In this document: in pieces, positions 26,848 to 36,226 of the stretch
Position numbering within the stretch: position 1 is the stretch's first letter
Layout of the letters: each line of letters begins with the position of its first letter
Source: Clostridiaceae bacterium
GTDB lineage: Bacteria > Bacillota_A > Clostridia > Clostridiales > Clostridiaceae
Length of the DNA: 64,000 nucleotides
Assembly (NCBI GenBank): GCA_029256485.1
Contig: JAQSXU010000002.1
Location: forward strand, 124,001 to 188,000
Direction: 5' to 3'
The notes under the pieces: model-generated
What the model was told of the DNA's origin: nothing
Databases searched by the model: none
Seen by the model: the letters and a program-made list of their open reading frames with translations, nothing else
Translations under genes and position numbers: made by a program

Positions 26848-29115
26848 ATGGTAATGTGCTCAGTCTGCAAAAAAAATGTAGCAGTAATATTTACTAATAA
26901 CATTGTAAATGGTAAACAAGAATTAAAAGGATACTGTATACCTTGTGCAAAAAAAATGGGAATTTCCCCTTTATCTAATATAATGGGCAATATGAATATG
27001 AATGAAGATGATTTAGAAAATCTAAATCAGCAAATGAGTGAAATTCTTGGTAGTATGGATTTAGATGATATAAATTCAAATAATCCTTTAATGAATATGT
27101 TTGACGGTGCTTTTGCAGGCTCTCATAATAATGATGAAAGTGATAATGATCAAACTGGCAGGAAATCAAGTGAAGCTGCTGCATCATCTGAGGTAAAAAA
27201 GAAAAAGACAAAGCCAAAAAAGCACTTAGACGCTTATGGCATCAATCTGACAGAAAAAGCGAAAAGAAATAAGATAGATAAAGTTGTAGGAAGACAAAGA
27301 GAAATAGACAGGGTCATTCAAATTTTAAATAGACGTACTAAGAATAATCCAATTTTGATTGGAGAAGCAGGTGTTGGTAAAACAGCCATAGCTGAAGGTT
27401 TAGCAGTTAGAATCGTTGAAAAGAAAGTGCCAGTTAGATTTTTTGATACTGAAATTTACCTTCTAGAACTCACATCTATTGTGGCAGGTACACAATTCAG
27501 GGGTCAATTTGAGTCAAGAATGAAAGGAATAATTGATGAAGTTAAAGAACATGGCAATATAATACTGATAATTGATGAAATTCATAATATTATCGGGGCT
27601 GGCAGTGCGGAAAATGGTTCTCTAAACGCAGCTAATATACTAAAACCAGCACTAGCAAAAGGTGAAGTTCAGATAATTGGTGCAACTACTATTGAAGAAT
27701 ATAGAAAATATATAGAGAAAGATTCTGCACTGGAAAGAAGATTTCAACCTATTTTAGTAGAAGAACCTTCTGTAGATGATACCATTGAAATTTTAAAGGG
27801 AATTAAAGCTTATTATGAAAATTATCATAGAATAACAATTCCAGATGAAATAATTGAAGCTGCTGTAAAGCTTTCTGAAAGATATGTTACAGACCGATTT
27901 TTACCTGACAAAGCTATTGATGTAATAGACGAAGCAGGTTCTAGAGCTAACTTAAGGAATAAAGGCTTAGTAGAACTTGAAGCCCTAGAAGAGGAGTTAA
28001 TTCAAGTAAAAGAAAATATACTAGTTGCTTCAAACCACGAGGATTATGAACATGCTGCAGAAAATAAAGTTAAGCAAATTAAATTAGAAGAAAAAATAAA
28101 AGCTTTTGAGAATCAATATAAAAATGTAGTACTCACTTTATCAGATGTGGCTTCTGTGGTTGAAGCATGGACAAAGGTTCCCGTACAGAAAATAACCGAA
28201 ATTGAGGCGGAAAAACTATTAAATTTGGAAGAAAGACTTCATAAGAGAATAATTGGCCAAAATGAAGCAGTTTCAAGCGTTGCCAGGACAATAAGAAGAA
28301 ATAGGTCTGGATTTAAAAAGTTTAAAAAACCAGCATCTTTTATATTTGTTGGACCAACTGGGGTTGGTAAAACAGAATTAGTTAGAGCTCTTGCGGATGA
28401 GTTATTTGAAAATGAAAAAGCACTAATTAGAATTGATATGTCAGAATATATGGAGAAACATACAGTTTCAAAATTAATTGGAGCTCCTCCAGGATATGTT
28501 GGTTATGACAATGGAGGTCAGCTTACTGAAAAGGTTAGAAGAAATCCCTACTCCATAATTTTGCTAGATGAAATTGAAAAGGCTCACCCTGATGTATTTA
28601 ATATACTGCTCCAAATATTAGAAGATGGAAGATTAACTGATAGCCAAGGAAGAACAGTACACTTTGAAAATACTGTTTTAATTATGACATCAAACGCAGG
28701 AACAAATCTTAAATCAAATGGAATTGGTTTCTCTAGAGATAATTATGAGGCATTATCTGATAAAGTTTCAACTGTATTGAAAGAAACATTTAGGCCAGAG
28801 TTTTTAAATAGAATTGATGAATGTATAATCTTTACAGAATTAAGTAAAGAAGAATTGAGGCAAATTCTAGAATTGATGTTAAAGGAAATATTAAGTGAAG
28901 CAAGAGAAAAAAATATACAAGTTAATATATCTGAGGATGTAAAAGAATTTTTACTTGCAAAGGGTTATGATAAAAAATATGGAGCTAGACCGCTTCGCCG
29001 AACTCTTCAAAAATATGTGGAAGATGAATTGGCAGAATTATACCTTAAAGGTTATATTAAGGATGGCTGCTCCGTAAATTTAACCATGGTAAATGATAAA
29101 ATTGTTTTTAAATAA
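26848..29115 (+). CDS. Clp protease ATP-binding subunit, ClpE-like with N-terminal zinc finger
   Basis: 755 residues from ATG at 26848, 9 bases after GGAG. An N-terminal zinc finger has C4-x2-C7 and C30-x2-C33 and replaces the usual Clp N domain. Two AAA+ modules follow: Walker [14 protein letters not shown] near 170 and [13 protein letters not shown] near 505, with a short middle coiled segment near 390. A ClpP-binding loop candidate IGF follows [11 protein letters not shown] near 622. It unfolds proteins for ClpP, as ClpE does under heat or thiol stress. ctsR and mcsAB are not adjacent and no CtsR heptad repeat is seen, so regulation differs from Bacillus. Confidence 0.9.
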   Translation: MVMCSVCKKNVAVIFTNNIVNGKQELKGYCIPCAKKMGISPLSNIMGNMNMNEDDLENLNQQMSEILGSMDLDDINSNNPLMNMFDGAFAGSHNNDESDNDQTGRKSSEAAASSEVKKKKTKPKKHLDAYGINLTEKAKRNKIDKVVGRQREIDRVIQILNRRTKNNPILIGEAGVGKTAIAEGLAVRIVEKKVPVRFFDTEIYLLELTSIVAGTQFRGQFESRMKGIIDEVKEHGNIILIIDEIHNIIGAGSAENGSLNAANILKPALAKGEVQIIGATTIEEYRKYIEKDSALERRFQPILVEEPSVDDTIEILKGIKAYYENYHRITIPDEIIEAAVKLSERYVTDRFLPDKAIDVIDEAGSRANLRNKGLVELEALEEELIQVKENILVASNHEDYEHAAENKVKQIKLEEKIKAFENQYKNVVLTLSDVASVVEAWTKVPVQKITEIEAEKLLNLEERLHKRIIGQNEAVSSVARTIRRNRSGFKKFKKPASFIFVGPTGVGKTELVRALADELFENEKALIRIDMSEYMEKHTVSKLIGAPPGYVGYDNGGQLTEKVRRNPYSIILLDEIEKAHPDVFNILLQILEDGRLTDSQGRTVHFENTVLIMTSNAGTNLKSNGIGFSRDNYEALSDKVSTVLKETFRPEFLNRIDECIIFTELSKEELRQILELMLKEILSEAREKNIQVNISEDVKEFLLAKGYDKKYGARPLRRTLQKYVEDELAELYLKGYIKDGCSVNLTMVNDKIVFK

Positions 29116-29120
29116 ATAGT

Positions 29121-29139
29121 GGCACACTAAATGTGTGCC
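29121..29139 (+). terminator. Rho-independent terminator
   Basis: GGCACAC/GTGTGCC stem, 5-base loop, then TATTTTTTA, five bases after the Clp ATPase stop. Confidence 0.85.
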
Positions 29140-29279
29140 TATTTTTTATGAGAATACGACTATTGGTTATGGTAATTACCAAATGAACATATAGAATATA
29201 TATGCATAAAATGATACTATACAAAATATATCATCCAGCACAATAATATTGTTAATATTAGGGGGAGTGCCAAATAGAT

Positions 29280-30101
29280 ATGAACAATAATGGAATTTGT
29301 AATCAAAGCCAATGCAATGATTATATAGATGAGTGTATAATGGCTTTAAAAGTCTACGATTCATGTACTCAGCAGGATTGTTTAACTTCAGAAATGTTAA
29401 GTCCAATTGTATCTGCAGAAAAATTCTCCTGCACAATTTTAGAAAATCCGCCTTTTGGACAATTGATATCACCAGGTTGTTCTGTTATACCTACAACTAA
29501 AAGTAAAGATGTAAAAATACTGAATAACAGCTTTAAAATTTGTAATATAGAAATTTTATCAATATGTCCCTGTTATTTCCCCCAAAAAGGTTATTGGGTT
29601 GTAGAATTAAAGTATAACTTTATATTTAAACTTCAGTTTTTTGATTGTAAGGGAAATGTTATTAAAATAAGCTGTTCAGAATCAAATGATTTGTGTGATT
29701 CAGAAATATTAAAAGATTATATTGAAGCATGTACTTCTTATATTAAGAAAGTTAAATTGTTTGGGGCAGTAAAGACTAATGTAACAACTGTATCTAACAT
29801 TTTCAAACCCAATACAACAATTTCAAATGGCGGTCCATTTGTAGAAGCTTCAGGTACAGCCTCTCCATTAAAAATGGAAACAGAAATAATGAATCCTTTG
29901 TGTGAAGATCCTTGTAATCCACCGAAAATTAAAATTAAGATTTACATTGGACTGTTTACCATAATAAGATTATTAAGATTTGTCAGCTTAATGCTTAAAT
30001 GTAGTGGTTTCTGCTATCCTAAAATATATTGCAGTAATATTCCTGACTTATGTAGTGACTTCAATACTTTAAAATTTCCATATAATAAATTTAATCCATA
30101 A
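29280..30101 (+). CDS. Cysteine-rich protein, possibly a spore coat component
   Basis: 273 residues with 20 cysteines spread over the length, no signal peptide. An opening YDSCTQQDCL motif resembles clostridial proteins made during sporulation. A CATAAAAT element with an upstream ACATATA (about 29185-29215) could be a sigma-E/K-type promoter. The ribosome binding site GGGGGAG is 12 bases before ATG. Terminator follows. I do not recognise a named family; the spore assignment is weak and rests on Cys content and the promoter guess. Confidence 0.55.
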   Translation: MNNNGICNQSQCNDYIDECIMALKVYDSCTQQDCLTSEMLSPIVSAEKFSCTILENPPFGQLISPGCSVIPTTKSKDVKILNNSFKICNIEILSICPCYFPQKGYWVVELKYNFIFKLQFFDCKGNVIKISCSESNDLCDSEILKDYIEACTSYIKKVKLFGAVKTNVTTVSNIFKPNTTISNGGPFVEASGTASPLKMETEIMNPLCEDPCNPPKIKIKIYIGLFTIIRLLRFVSLMLKCSGFCYPKIYCSNIPDLCSDFNTLKFPYNKFNP

Positions 30102-30111
30102 AATTATATTT

Positions 30112-30154
30112 AGTAGTGCCAATAAAAATTGTTAATTTTTTTATGGGCACTACT
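30112..30154 (+). terminator. Rho-independent terminator
   Basis: AGTAGTGCC/GGCACTACT stem with an A/T-rich pairing loop and a TTTATTTAT tail, after the Cys-rich gene. Confidence 0.8.
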
Positions 30155-30251
30155 TTTATTTATAAAAGTAATTTTCATAAGAATAAAAATAATTAATAAT
30201 ATATTTTTTTAAGGGTAAAATATTACTAAATTAACTAAGGAGGATATATAA

Positions 30252-30809
30252 ATGAAACAAAAGAAACCATTTTTAAAAAAGAAAATGTTTATACTTGTTA
30301 TGGCATTGGGAACCATATTTGGATTTTCAATGCTAGTATCTGCTGACAGCATAACCCCTGATTTTTCACCAGTAACTAAAAATCAAACCACTGAAAAATC
30401 AGGCAAATGCCATGCACATAATCCAGAAAAAATGAAAAGCAATCTTGATAAAGTTTTAAATGAAGGTGTAAATTCAAAAATAATTTCTCAAGATGAAAAA
30501 AGTAAAATAATTGATTATTACAATAGCAAAGTAAACTCTCAAAGATCTAAAACTGATTCCAAGGACTCAGCAATAAAGCCAAAAACAAGTACTAGAGATA
30601 AGCATGATTTCTTTACTGAAGCAGCTGAAAAAGGAATTATAACTTCTGATAAAGCAGATAAGCTTAGAACATTAATGCATAATAATATGTCTCAATCAAA
30701 ATTGGATGGTATAAAGAAAAAATTAGATACTCTTGTGTCCGAAAAAACAATAACAGCAGATCAAGAAAATAAAATAATGGAGGCGCTAAAAAAAGATTAT
30801 AAAAAATAG
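30252..30809 (+). CDS. Small secreted protein (YckD/DUF2680-like repeats)
   Basis: 185 residues. A signal peptide (about 1-31, cleavage after VSA) is followed by a charged, helical protein. Short repeats of the type L-x-E-G-(x)n-I-I/T-S/A-x-D occur near 73, 125 and 165 (VNSKIISQDEKSKI, GIITSDKADKL, KTITADQENKI). This periodic pattern resembles DUF2680/YckD exported proteins of unknown function. AAGGAGGATAT precedes ATG. Single gene. Confidence 0.65.
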   Translation: MKQKKPFLKKKMFILVMALGTIFGFSMLVSADSITPDFSPVTKNQTTEKSGKCHAHNPEKMKSNLDKVLNEGVNSKIISQDEKSKIIDYYNSKVNSQRSKTDSKDSAIKPKTSTRDKHDFFTEAAEKGIITSDKADKLRTLMHNNMSQSKLDGIKKKLDTLVSEKTITADQENKIMEALKKDYKK

Positions 30810-30829
30810 TGGGGAATAATCCCCACTAT
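30806..30829. terminator. Bidirectional terminator overlapping a stop codon
   Basis: ATAGTGGGG/CCCCACTAT stem with T-run on one side and A-run on the other. Its first arm includes the TAG stop of the secreted-protein gene. Serves the convergent diguanylate cyclase gene as well. Confidence 0.88.
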
Positions 30830-30839
30830 TTTTTATAGA

Positions 30840-31874
30840 TTAATATTTTTCAATTCTGTTTCTCCCATTTTTCTTGGACATATATAATGCTTTATCAGCA
30901 TTTTTTATAAGACTTTCATAGCCATTTTGGGATGCTGGTATTATGGTGTTTATTCCCATGCTTATGGTTACATAATTGTTCACCTTTGAATTTTTATTTA
31001 TTATTTTTAGTTCTTCAATTTTATTTTTTAATTTTTCAGCTGCATGCATGGCACCGGATTCATCAGTATCCGGAAGAATAACTGCAAATTCTTCTCCGCC
31101 AAATCTTGTAACAATATCGGAGCTTTTTCTAACCGTTTTATTTAACGTAGTAGCAATAGTTTTTAAGCATTTATCCCCTTCTAAGTGACCATAGGTATCA
31201 TTAAATTCCTTAAAATAATCAACATCAATAATTATAAGTGATATAAATTTAGAAGTAATAAACGCCTTCTCATAGTACTTTTTCACCGTTTCATCAAAAT
31301 ATCTTCTGTTTGAAATTTCAGTTAAACCATCTATGTAGGTTAAATTCTTAAATTTTTTATTGGCACTAATTAAATTTGATTCTATTTTTTTCCTTAATGT
31401 TATGTCCCTTGAAACACATATTATTTCTACTGGATTTCCAATTTTGTCCTTAATGCACTTTAGTGTAGTTTCAAACCAAACATATTGTCCACCTTTTTTT
31501 AAAACTCTATAGGTAGTAGTGCTATGATATGATGACTGCCTTGCAGTTAATAAAGTCATGTTTAGCTTTTCTTTGTCTTCAACATGAATAAAATCATAAA
31601 TATTTTTATTTAGCAATTCATCTGATTTATAATTCAGCACTGTTTCGCTTGATAGAGAAACATACATGATTTTGCCAGTTGGATTCAGAGTTGTTATCAT
31701 GTCTGTAAGATTGTCAGCCATAAGGCTGTAATACTCTATATCTTTTGACTTATTTATTGAATATATTACATTATAAGTAAATTTATACATCACTATTAAT
31801 TCAATTATAGAAAATAAAATAAAATAAATTATAGCTATAATAACCAGCAGATCTATAGAAAAACCATTTAACAT
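30840..31874 (-). CDS. PAS-GGDEF diguanylate cyclase
   Basis: 344 residues: one N-terminal transmembrane helix (about 8-30), a PAS domain (about 48-165) and a GGDEF domain (about 178-344). The active-site motif is RFGGEEFAVILP and the substrate loop DVDYFKEFNDTYGHLEGD is intact, so it should make cyclic di-GMP. No inhibitory RxxD is obvious. Signal for the PAS domain is unknown. Convergent with the secreted-protein gene. Confidence 0.92.
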   Translation of the reverse strand: MLNGFSIDLLVIIAIIYFILFSIIELIVMYKFTYNVIYSINKSKDIEYYSLMADNLTDMITTLNPTGKIMYVSLSSETVLNYKSDELLNKNIYDFIHVEDKEKLNMTLLTARQSSYHSTTTYRVLKKGGQYVWFETTLKCIKDKIGNPVEIICVSRDITLRKKIESNLISANKKFKNLTYIDGLTEISNRRYFDETVKKYYEKAFITSKFISLIIIDVDYFKEFNDTYGHLEGDKCLKTIATTLNKTVRKSSDIVTRFGGEEFAVILPDTDESGAMHAAEKLKNKIEELKIINKNSKVNNYVTISMGINTIIPASQNGYESLIKNADKALYMSKKNGRNRIEKY

Positions 31875-32002
31875 ATAATAAGCTCCTTATTAAATTAAAG
31901 AGAATAGACAAAACTTAAATTATAATCTTAAAAAATATAGATAATATCTGCTTATATTATACTATAACGAGAAATTTGTTGAAATATGTTTTTAAAAATA
32001 AA

Positions 32003-32025
32003 AAAGCGTGAATTACACACTCTTT
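32003..32025 (-). terminator. Terminator after the DUF2156 gene
   Basis: Imperfect stem AAAGAGTGTG/CACGCTTT around a short AT loop, followed on the minus strand by TTTTTTATTTTTA. Overlaps the stop codon. Confidence 0.55.
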
Positions 32026-32917
32026 AAAAACTGAATATATATTTTTTTTCAAGCTGCATTGGATAGTATGACATTTTAGATTTTCTAAGCCCTTCAATTC
32101 CTAAATCTTGTTCTCTGTTTATTATCTTTACGTTATTAAAACATTGCTCAATGAATGCTCTGTTAACAAAGCTATATACACCATCGTACTTAGTAAAAGC
32201 TTTTTCAATATGAATAATTGCCATATCATCACTTACTTTTTCTCCAATAGTAAATGCAGCAACCTCATTATCAACATAAACTGCTATTCCCCGCAGTCCT
32301 AATAAATCCATGTTATGTATTATGTTTTTAATTCCCTGAAGTTCATAATATAAATCTTTGCTTTTACCGTGCTGCTCATATATTCTTTCTGCAGACTCAA
32401 TTACCTGTTCCCCCACATTTTTGTCAGCAATATTTTTAGTAATATAATTGTAGCTTTTTATAAAAGAATTATAGTGATTTTTTTTCTTATGAAGTTTTTT
32501 CCCTGATAATTTCATCAGCTTTGAAGCATCATATAAGTAATCAAAGTTATCCCTGTCTTCTTTTATATAAAAGTTATCTATGTTCTTATAAATTGCCCTG
32601 ATCTCATCAATAAAGTTTTCCTCTAAGTCCTTAAAAAGATAGTGCATATTTGTTTTCTTTTTATAGTCTATGAGGGTATCAATAATAAACTTTAAGCTCT
32701 CCTTCTTATAGCCTAATGGCTGCATAAAATAGTTTCTTCCCTGAAAATCCTTTTTCTTTATTATAAGTGACCCATTATATATAGTATAGCAAACATCACA
32801 AGCATCCTTCCAAATATATAAAGTAGTAAATGAATACTCACAGTTCAAAAATTTATAAGGAACTAAGTATTTGTCGAATATATCCTTATCCTCAATTGCC
32901 AATTTTTTAAAATCCAT
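32024..32917 (-). CDS. DUF2156 (LPG synthase C-terminal-like, GNAT fold) protein
   Basis: 297 residues matching the DUF2156 family, whose fold is that of the aminoacyl-transferase half of MprF. Visible family blocks are CEYSFTTLYIWKD near the start, KKKNHYNSFIKSY, and the closing GLRKSKMSYYPMQLEKKYIF. No membrane helices, so it is not a full MprF. It may transfer an acyl or aminoacyl group; the substrate is unknown. Monocistronic. Confidence 0.85.
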   Translation of the reverse strand: MDFKKLAIEDKDIFDKYLVPYKFLNCEYSFTTLYIWKDACDVCYTIYNGSLIIKKKDFQGRNYFMQPLGYKKESLKFIIDTLIDYKKKTNMHYLFKDLEENFIDEIRAIYKNIDNFYIKEDRDNFDYLYDASKLMKLSGKKLHKKKNHYNSFIKSYNYITKNIADKNVGEQVIESAERIYEQHGKSKDLYYELQGIKNIIHNMDLLGLRGIAVYVDNEVAAFTIGEKVSDDMAIIHIEKAFTKYDGVYSFVNRAFIEQCFNNVKIINREQDLGIEGLRKSKMSYYPMQLEKKYIFSF

Positions 32918-33116
32918 TTTATCAACCTTCCTTATGTATTATCTATTATAAGTATACCACTTTTAATAAATAGGTAAAATTCTAGATATATCTAATTATA
33001 GTAATAAAACATTTCATCATCAATAAGGCACTTTTTTGTGAAATAGTACCCTATTGTATACTTACTTTATGAATTTTATATGAATATAATAAATCAAGAT
33101 ACTGTTAATTAATTAT

Positions 33117-33188
33117 TATAATATGACATAATTTAACTCATTTTGATATGCTAAAAAGTTGCAAAATTGCATATTTTGTCATATTATA
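33117..33188. promoter_or_regulatory. Paired 12-base inverted arms 60 bp apart over a promoter
   Basis: TATAATATGACA at 33117-33128 recurs as its exact reverse complement TGTCATATTATA at 33177-33188, exactly 60 bases apart. The right arm covers the -10 box (TATTAT, 33182-33187) of a promoter whose -35 is TTGCAA (33159-33164). A smaller palindrome TGCAA-aa-TTGCA sits between. This looks like a two-site operator for looping, or a large stem in a transcript from further upstream. The rest of 32918-33232 shows nothing else. Confidence 0.5.
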
Positions 33189-33232
33189 TTTATGTTACAC
33201 TAAAATTTAAATTTAAAATTAGGAGGAATATT

Positions 33233-34678
33233 ATGTTAAACAAAAAAAGCTTTGGTCTATGGACTCTTGTAATGTTAATTTTTGTGCCTACATTTGGATT
33301 TGGTAATATTACCAACAATGCTGTGGCACTAGGACCAGCATCAATACCTTCATGGTTAGCAGTATCTTTACTGTTTTTCCTTCCCCTATCTGGAATGTTT
33401 GCTGAATTAGCATCTGTAAACAATGGTAAGGAAGGGGGAATTTATTCCTGGATAGAAAGCGGGCTAGGCTCAAAATGGGCTTATATTGGCACATGGTCCT
33501 ATTTTATTGCTAATTTATTTTACTTGCAGATGGTATTTTCAAAAATACCAGTATTAGTGTCTTGGGCTGTATTTGGAGAAAATAGATTTAATGATTCAAA
33601 TGCATACTTACTGCCATATATAGCAATATTCCTTGCAATTTTATTAACCTATATTGCAAGTACAGGAGTGAAAAGGTTTTCCAAACTTAGCAATTTTGGG
33701 GGTAAATTTACTATTGCTGCCACAATTATCTTTATAGTTTTTGCATTCATGGGTTACTTAATCGGTACTCCTTCAGCTACTTCATTTTCTACTGCAACTG
33801 TTGTACCAAAATTTGATTTAACATATTTCTCAACATTTTCTTGGCTATTATTTGCAGTTGCTGGTGCAGAGGTTGCTGGTACATACATAGGTGAAGTGGA
33901 CAACCCTAATAAAACATTTCCTAAGGGTGTAATACTTGCCACTATCTTTGTTGCCGCCGCTTACGTAATTGGATCTATAGCGGTTTGCTTAGTAGCTTCT
34001 CCAGAAGTTTTAACAAAAGCCGGACTTAAGGATGCAAACTATGTAGTGTATAAAATATTGGCTGAGAATTTTGGCTTAAACGGTAAAATTGTAGTTCAAA
34101 TATATGCAGCCATATTAGCCCTAACTTCTGTCGCTGCCTATGTTTTATGGATGGAATCACCTATAAGAGCTATGTTCTCTGAGGTACCAGAAGGTACATT
34201 CCCTAAATTTCTAACTAAAAAGCAAGAGGATGGTACTTTAAGAAATGCATTATGGGTTCAATGTGTTATCGTGTTAATTTTAATAGTTGTACCACTTGTT
34301 GGTTTGAATTCAATTGACACATTTTTTCAATTGCTAACAAATCTTTCCGCATTGTCGTTAATAATCCCATACATTATTCTTGCTATTGCCTATTTGAAAT
34401 TCAGGCTAAATGGTAACGTCCCTCCATTTATAATGTTTAAATCTAATAAATCTGTAATCATTGTTTCAATCCTTGTATTTATATTGGGTATTGCTGCTTT
34501 CTTTGGTGCAGGATTGGATTCAGTGTCACAGGCTAAATCAGTGTCAGAAGCTGTGAAATCAATAGTTATGACCTATGGAGGACCTATAATATTAATATTG
34601 TTAGGATATTTAATTGTATTTATAAATAAACTTACTTATAAAGTAGAAAAGGATAATGATATTTCTAAATCAGCATAA
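33233..34678 (+). CDS. APC-family amino acid permease (YjeM/GABA-glutamate type)
   Basis: 481 residues from ATG at 33233, which follows AGGAGG; longer starts have none. About twelve transmembrane helices. The opening KKSFGLWTLVMLIFVPTFGFGNI and the AELASVNNGKEGGIYSWIESGLG segment are typical of the glutamate/GABA antiporter branch including YjeM. Substrate could be an amino acid or a related acid. A LarA-like gene follows after 88 bases with no terminator, so the two are probably co-transcribed and work on one substrate. Confidence 0.88.
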   Translation: MLNKKSFGLWTLVMLIFVPTFGFGNITNNAVALGPASIPSWLAVSLLFFLPLSGMFAELASVNNGKEGGIYSWIESGLGSKWAYIGTWSYFIANLFYLQMVFSKIPVLVSWAVFGENRFNDSNAYLLPYIAIFLAILLTYIASTGVKRFSKLSNFGGKFTIAATIIFIVFAFMGYLIGTPSATSFSTATVVPKFDLTYFSTFSWLLFAVAGAEVAGTYIGEVDNPNKTFPKGVILATIFVAAAYVIGSIAVCLVASPEVLTKAGLKDANYVVYKILAENFGLNGKIVVQIYAAILALTSVAAYVLWMESPIRAMFSEVPEGTFPKFLTKKQEDGTLRNALWVQCVIVLILIVVPLVGLNSIDTFFQLLTNLSALSLIIPYIILAIAYLKFRLNGNVPPFIMFKSNKSVIIVSILVFILGIAAFFGAGLDSVSQAKSVSEAVKSIVMTYGGPIILILLGYLIVFINKLTYKVEKDNDISKSA

Positions 34679-34766
34679 ACTTATTAAATTATTAAAATTC
34701 ATTTGCTCTTATTGATAAAATATCATATAATCTATACTAATATTATTAATTAAGGGCGGTGAATTT

Positions 34767-36053
34767 ATGATAAATTACAAAATGAAATATGGCACACAAG
34801 AGCTTACTATACCATTAAATGAGGAAAAAATTATTTCTATAATTGATAGTAAGGGCGCCACTCATAATAAGTCTGAGGAACAGGTTATTTTAGATGCGCT
34901 TAAAAAGCCCATAGCAAGTGCACCACTTAAAGAGCTGGTAAAACCAGGACAAACTGTTTGTATTATAGTATCTGATATAACTAGAGCCTGGCAGAAAATG
35001 AGTGTATATCTGCCATACTTGATTGACGAATTAAATAGTGCAGGTATTCCTGATGGCAATATTACCTTTTTAAGTTCTACAGGTTCTCATAGGAAACAAA
35101 CTGAAGAAGAGCATAAAATTATTCTAGGTGAAAAATTGTATAAAAGATTTCAAATTATAGATCATGATTCTCTAGATGAGAATAATTTAGTTTATATGGG
35201 AACTACTACTTTTGGGACCCCAGTAAAAATAAATAAAATTGCATTAGCTTGCGATCACATTATAATTACAGGAGCTATTGTGTTTCATTTATTAGCTGGT
35301 TGGGGCGGCGGTAAAAAATCAATTTTGCCTGGTATTTCAGGATATGAAACAATTATGAAGAACCACTCCATGTCCTTAAATCCAGAAATGGGCAGTGGTT
35401 CTAATTTAGAAGCTAGAAGTGGAAAAGTAATTAATAACCCTATTCATGAAGATATGCTTGAAGCGGCTAGTTTTATAATGCCCACCTTTATGTTTAATGT
35501 AATTATGGATTCTAAAGGAAATATAGCAGAGGCTGTAGCCGGCAATTATGTTAAAGCTCATGAAGCAGGATGTGCATTAGTGAGCAGCATGGATGGAGTT
35601 AATATTAATGAAAAAGCTGACCTTGTGATTGCTTCTGCCGGAGGATATCCAAAGGATATAAACTTCTATCAAACCGTAAAAACTATTATAAATGCTAAAG
35701 AAGCAATTATTGATGGTGGTATAATGATTATACTAAGCGAATGCAGTGATGGTTTTGGCAATGATCCAATAAAAAATATAATTCAAAACTATACTTCGCT
35801 ATATAACAGAGAAAAGGCATTAAGAGAAAACTATTCTATCGCAAAATATATTGGTTACTATATAACTGAGGTTGCAGAAAAGTATAATCTAATTTTGGTA
35901 TCAAGTCTAAATGCTGAGGACTTTAGTACTACAAATATTAAAGTGGTAAAAACTGTAGGACAAGCCCTAGAACTTGCCGCTAAGATAAAAGGTGATAAAT
36001 TTAAAGCATATCTTATGCCCCATGGTGCAACTACTTTCCCGCAATTAAGATAA
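34767..36053 (+). CDS. LarA-like nickel-pincer racemase/epimerase family protein
   Basis: 428 residues, the length of LarA. Conserved are STGSHR near 107, the VFHLLAGWGGGKKSILPGISG block near 172 with the His and the Lys that in LarA tethers the nickel-pincer nucleotide, and GSGSNLEARSG. LarA homologues interconvert D/L-lactate or other alpha-hydroxy acids. The larBCE cofactor genes are not here. Pairing with an amino acid-type permease suggests a substrate other than lactate. GGGCGGTG precedes the ATG. Confidence 0.85.
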   Translation: MINYKMKYGTQELTIPLNEEKIISIIDSKGATHNKSEEQVILDALKKPIASAPLKELVKPGQTVCIIVSDITRAWQKMSVYLPYLIDELNSAGIPDGNITFLSSTGSHRKQTEEEHKIILGEKLYKRFQIIDHDSLDENNLVYMGTTTFGTPVKINKIALACDHIIITGAIVFHLLAGWGGGKKSILPGISGYETIMKNHSMSLNPEMGSGSNLEARSGKVINNPIHEDMLEAASFIMPTFMFNVIMDSKGNIAEAVAGNYVKAHEAGCALVSSMDGVNINEKADLVIASAGGYPKDINFYQTVKTIINAKEAIIDGGIMIILSECSDGFGNDPIKNIIQNYTSLYNREKALRENYSIAKYIGYYITEVAEKYNLILVSSLNAEDFSTTNIKVVKTVGQALELAAKIKGDKFKAYLMPHGATTFPQLR

Positions 36054-36056
36054 TAT

Positions 36057-36081
36057 AAAGGTGGAGCTTTGCTTCACCTTT
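36057..36081 (+). terminator. Rho-independent terminator
   Basis: AAAGGTGgAGC/GCTtCACCTTT stem with a 3-base loop and T-rich tail, after the LarA-like gene. Confidence 0.8.
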
Positions 36082-36226
36082 TATTAATTAAGAAAAAATT
36101 AAGTTGCTTTATTTTCACAAGTTTCATATAATTGAATAAAATATTAATAAAATATTTATATTTATTAAATTATTTTAATATTTATTAAACACTATATAAA
36201 TGTATTTCTCAAGGGAGGCGATTACT

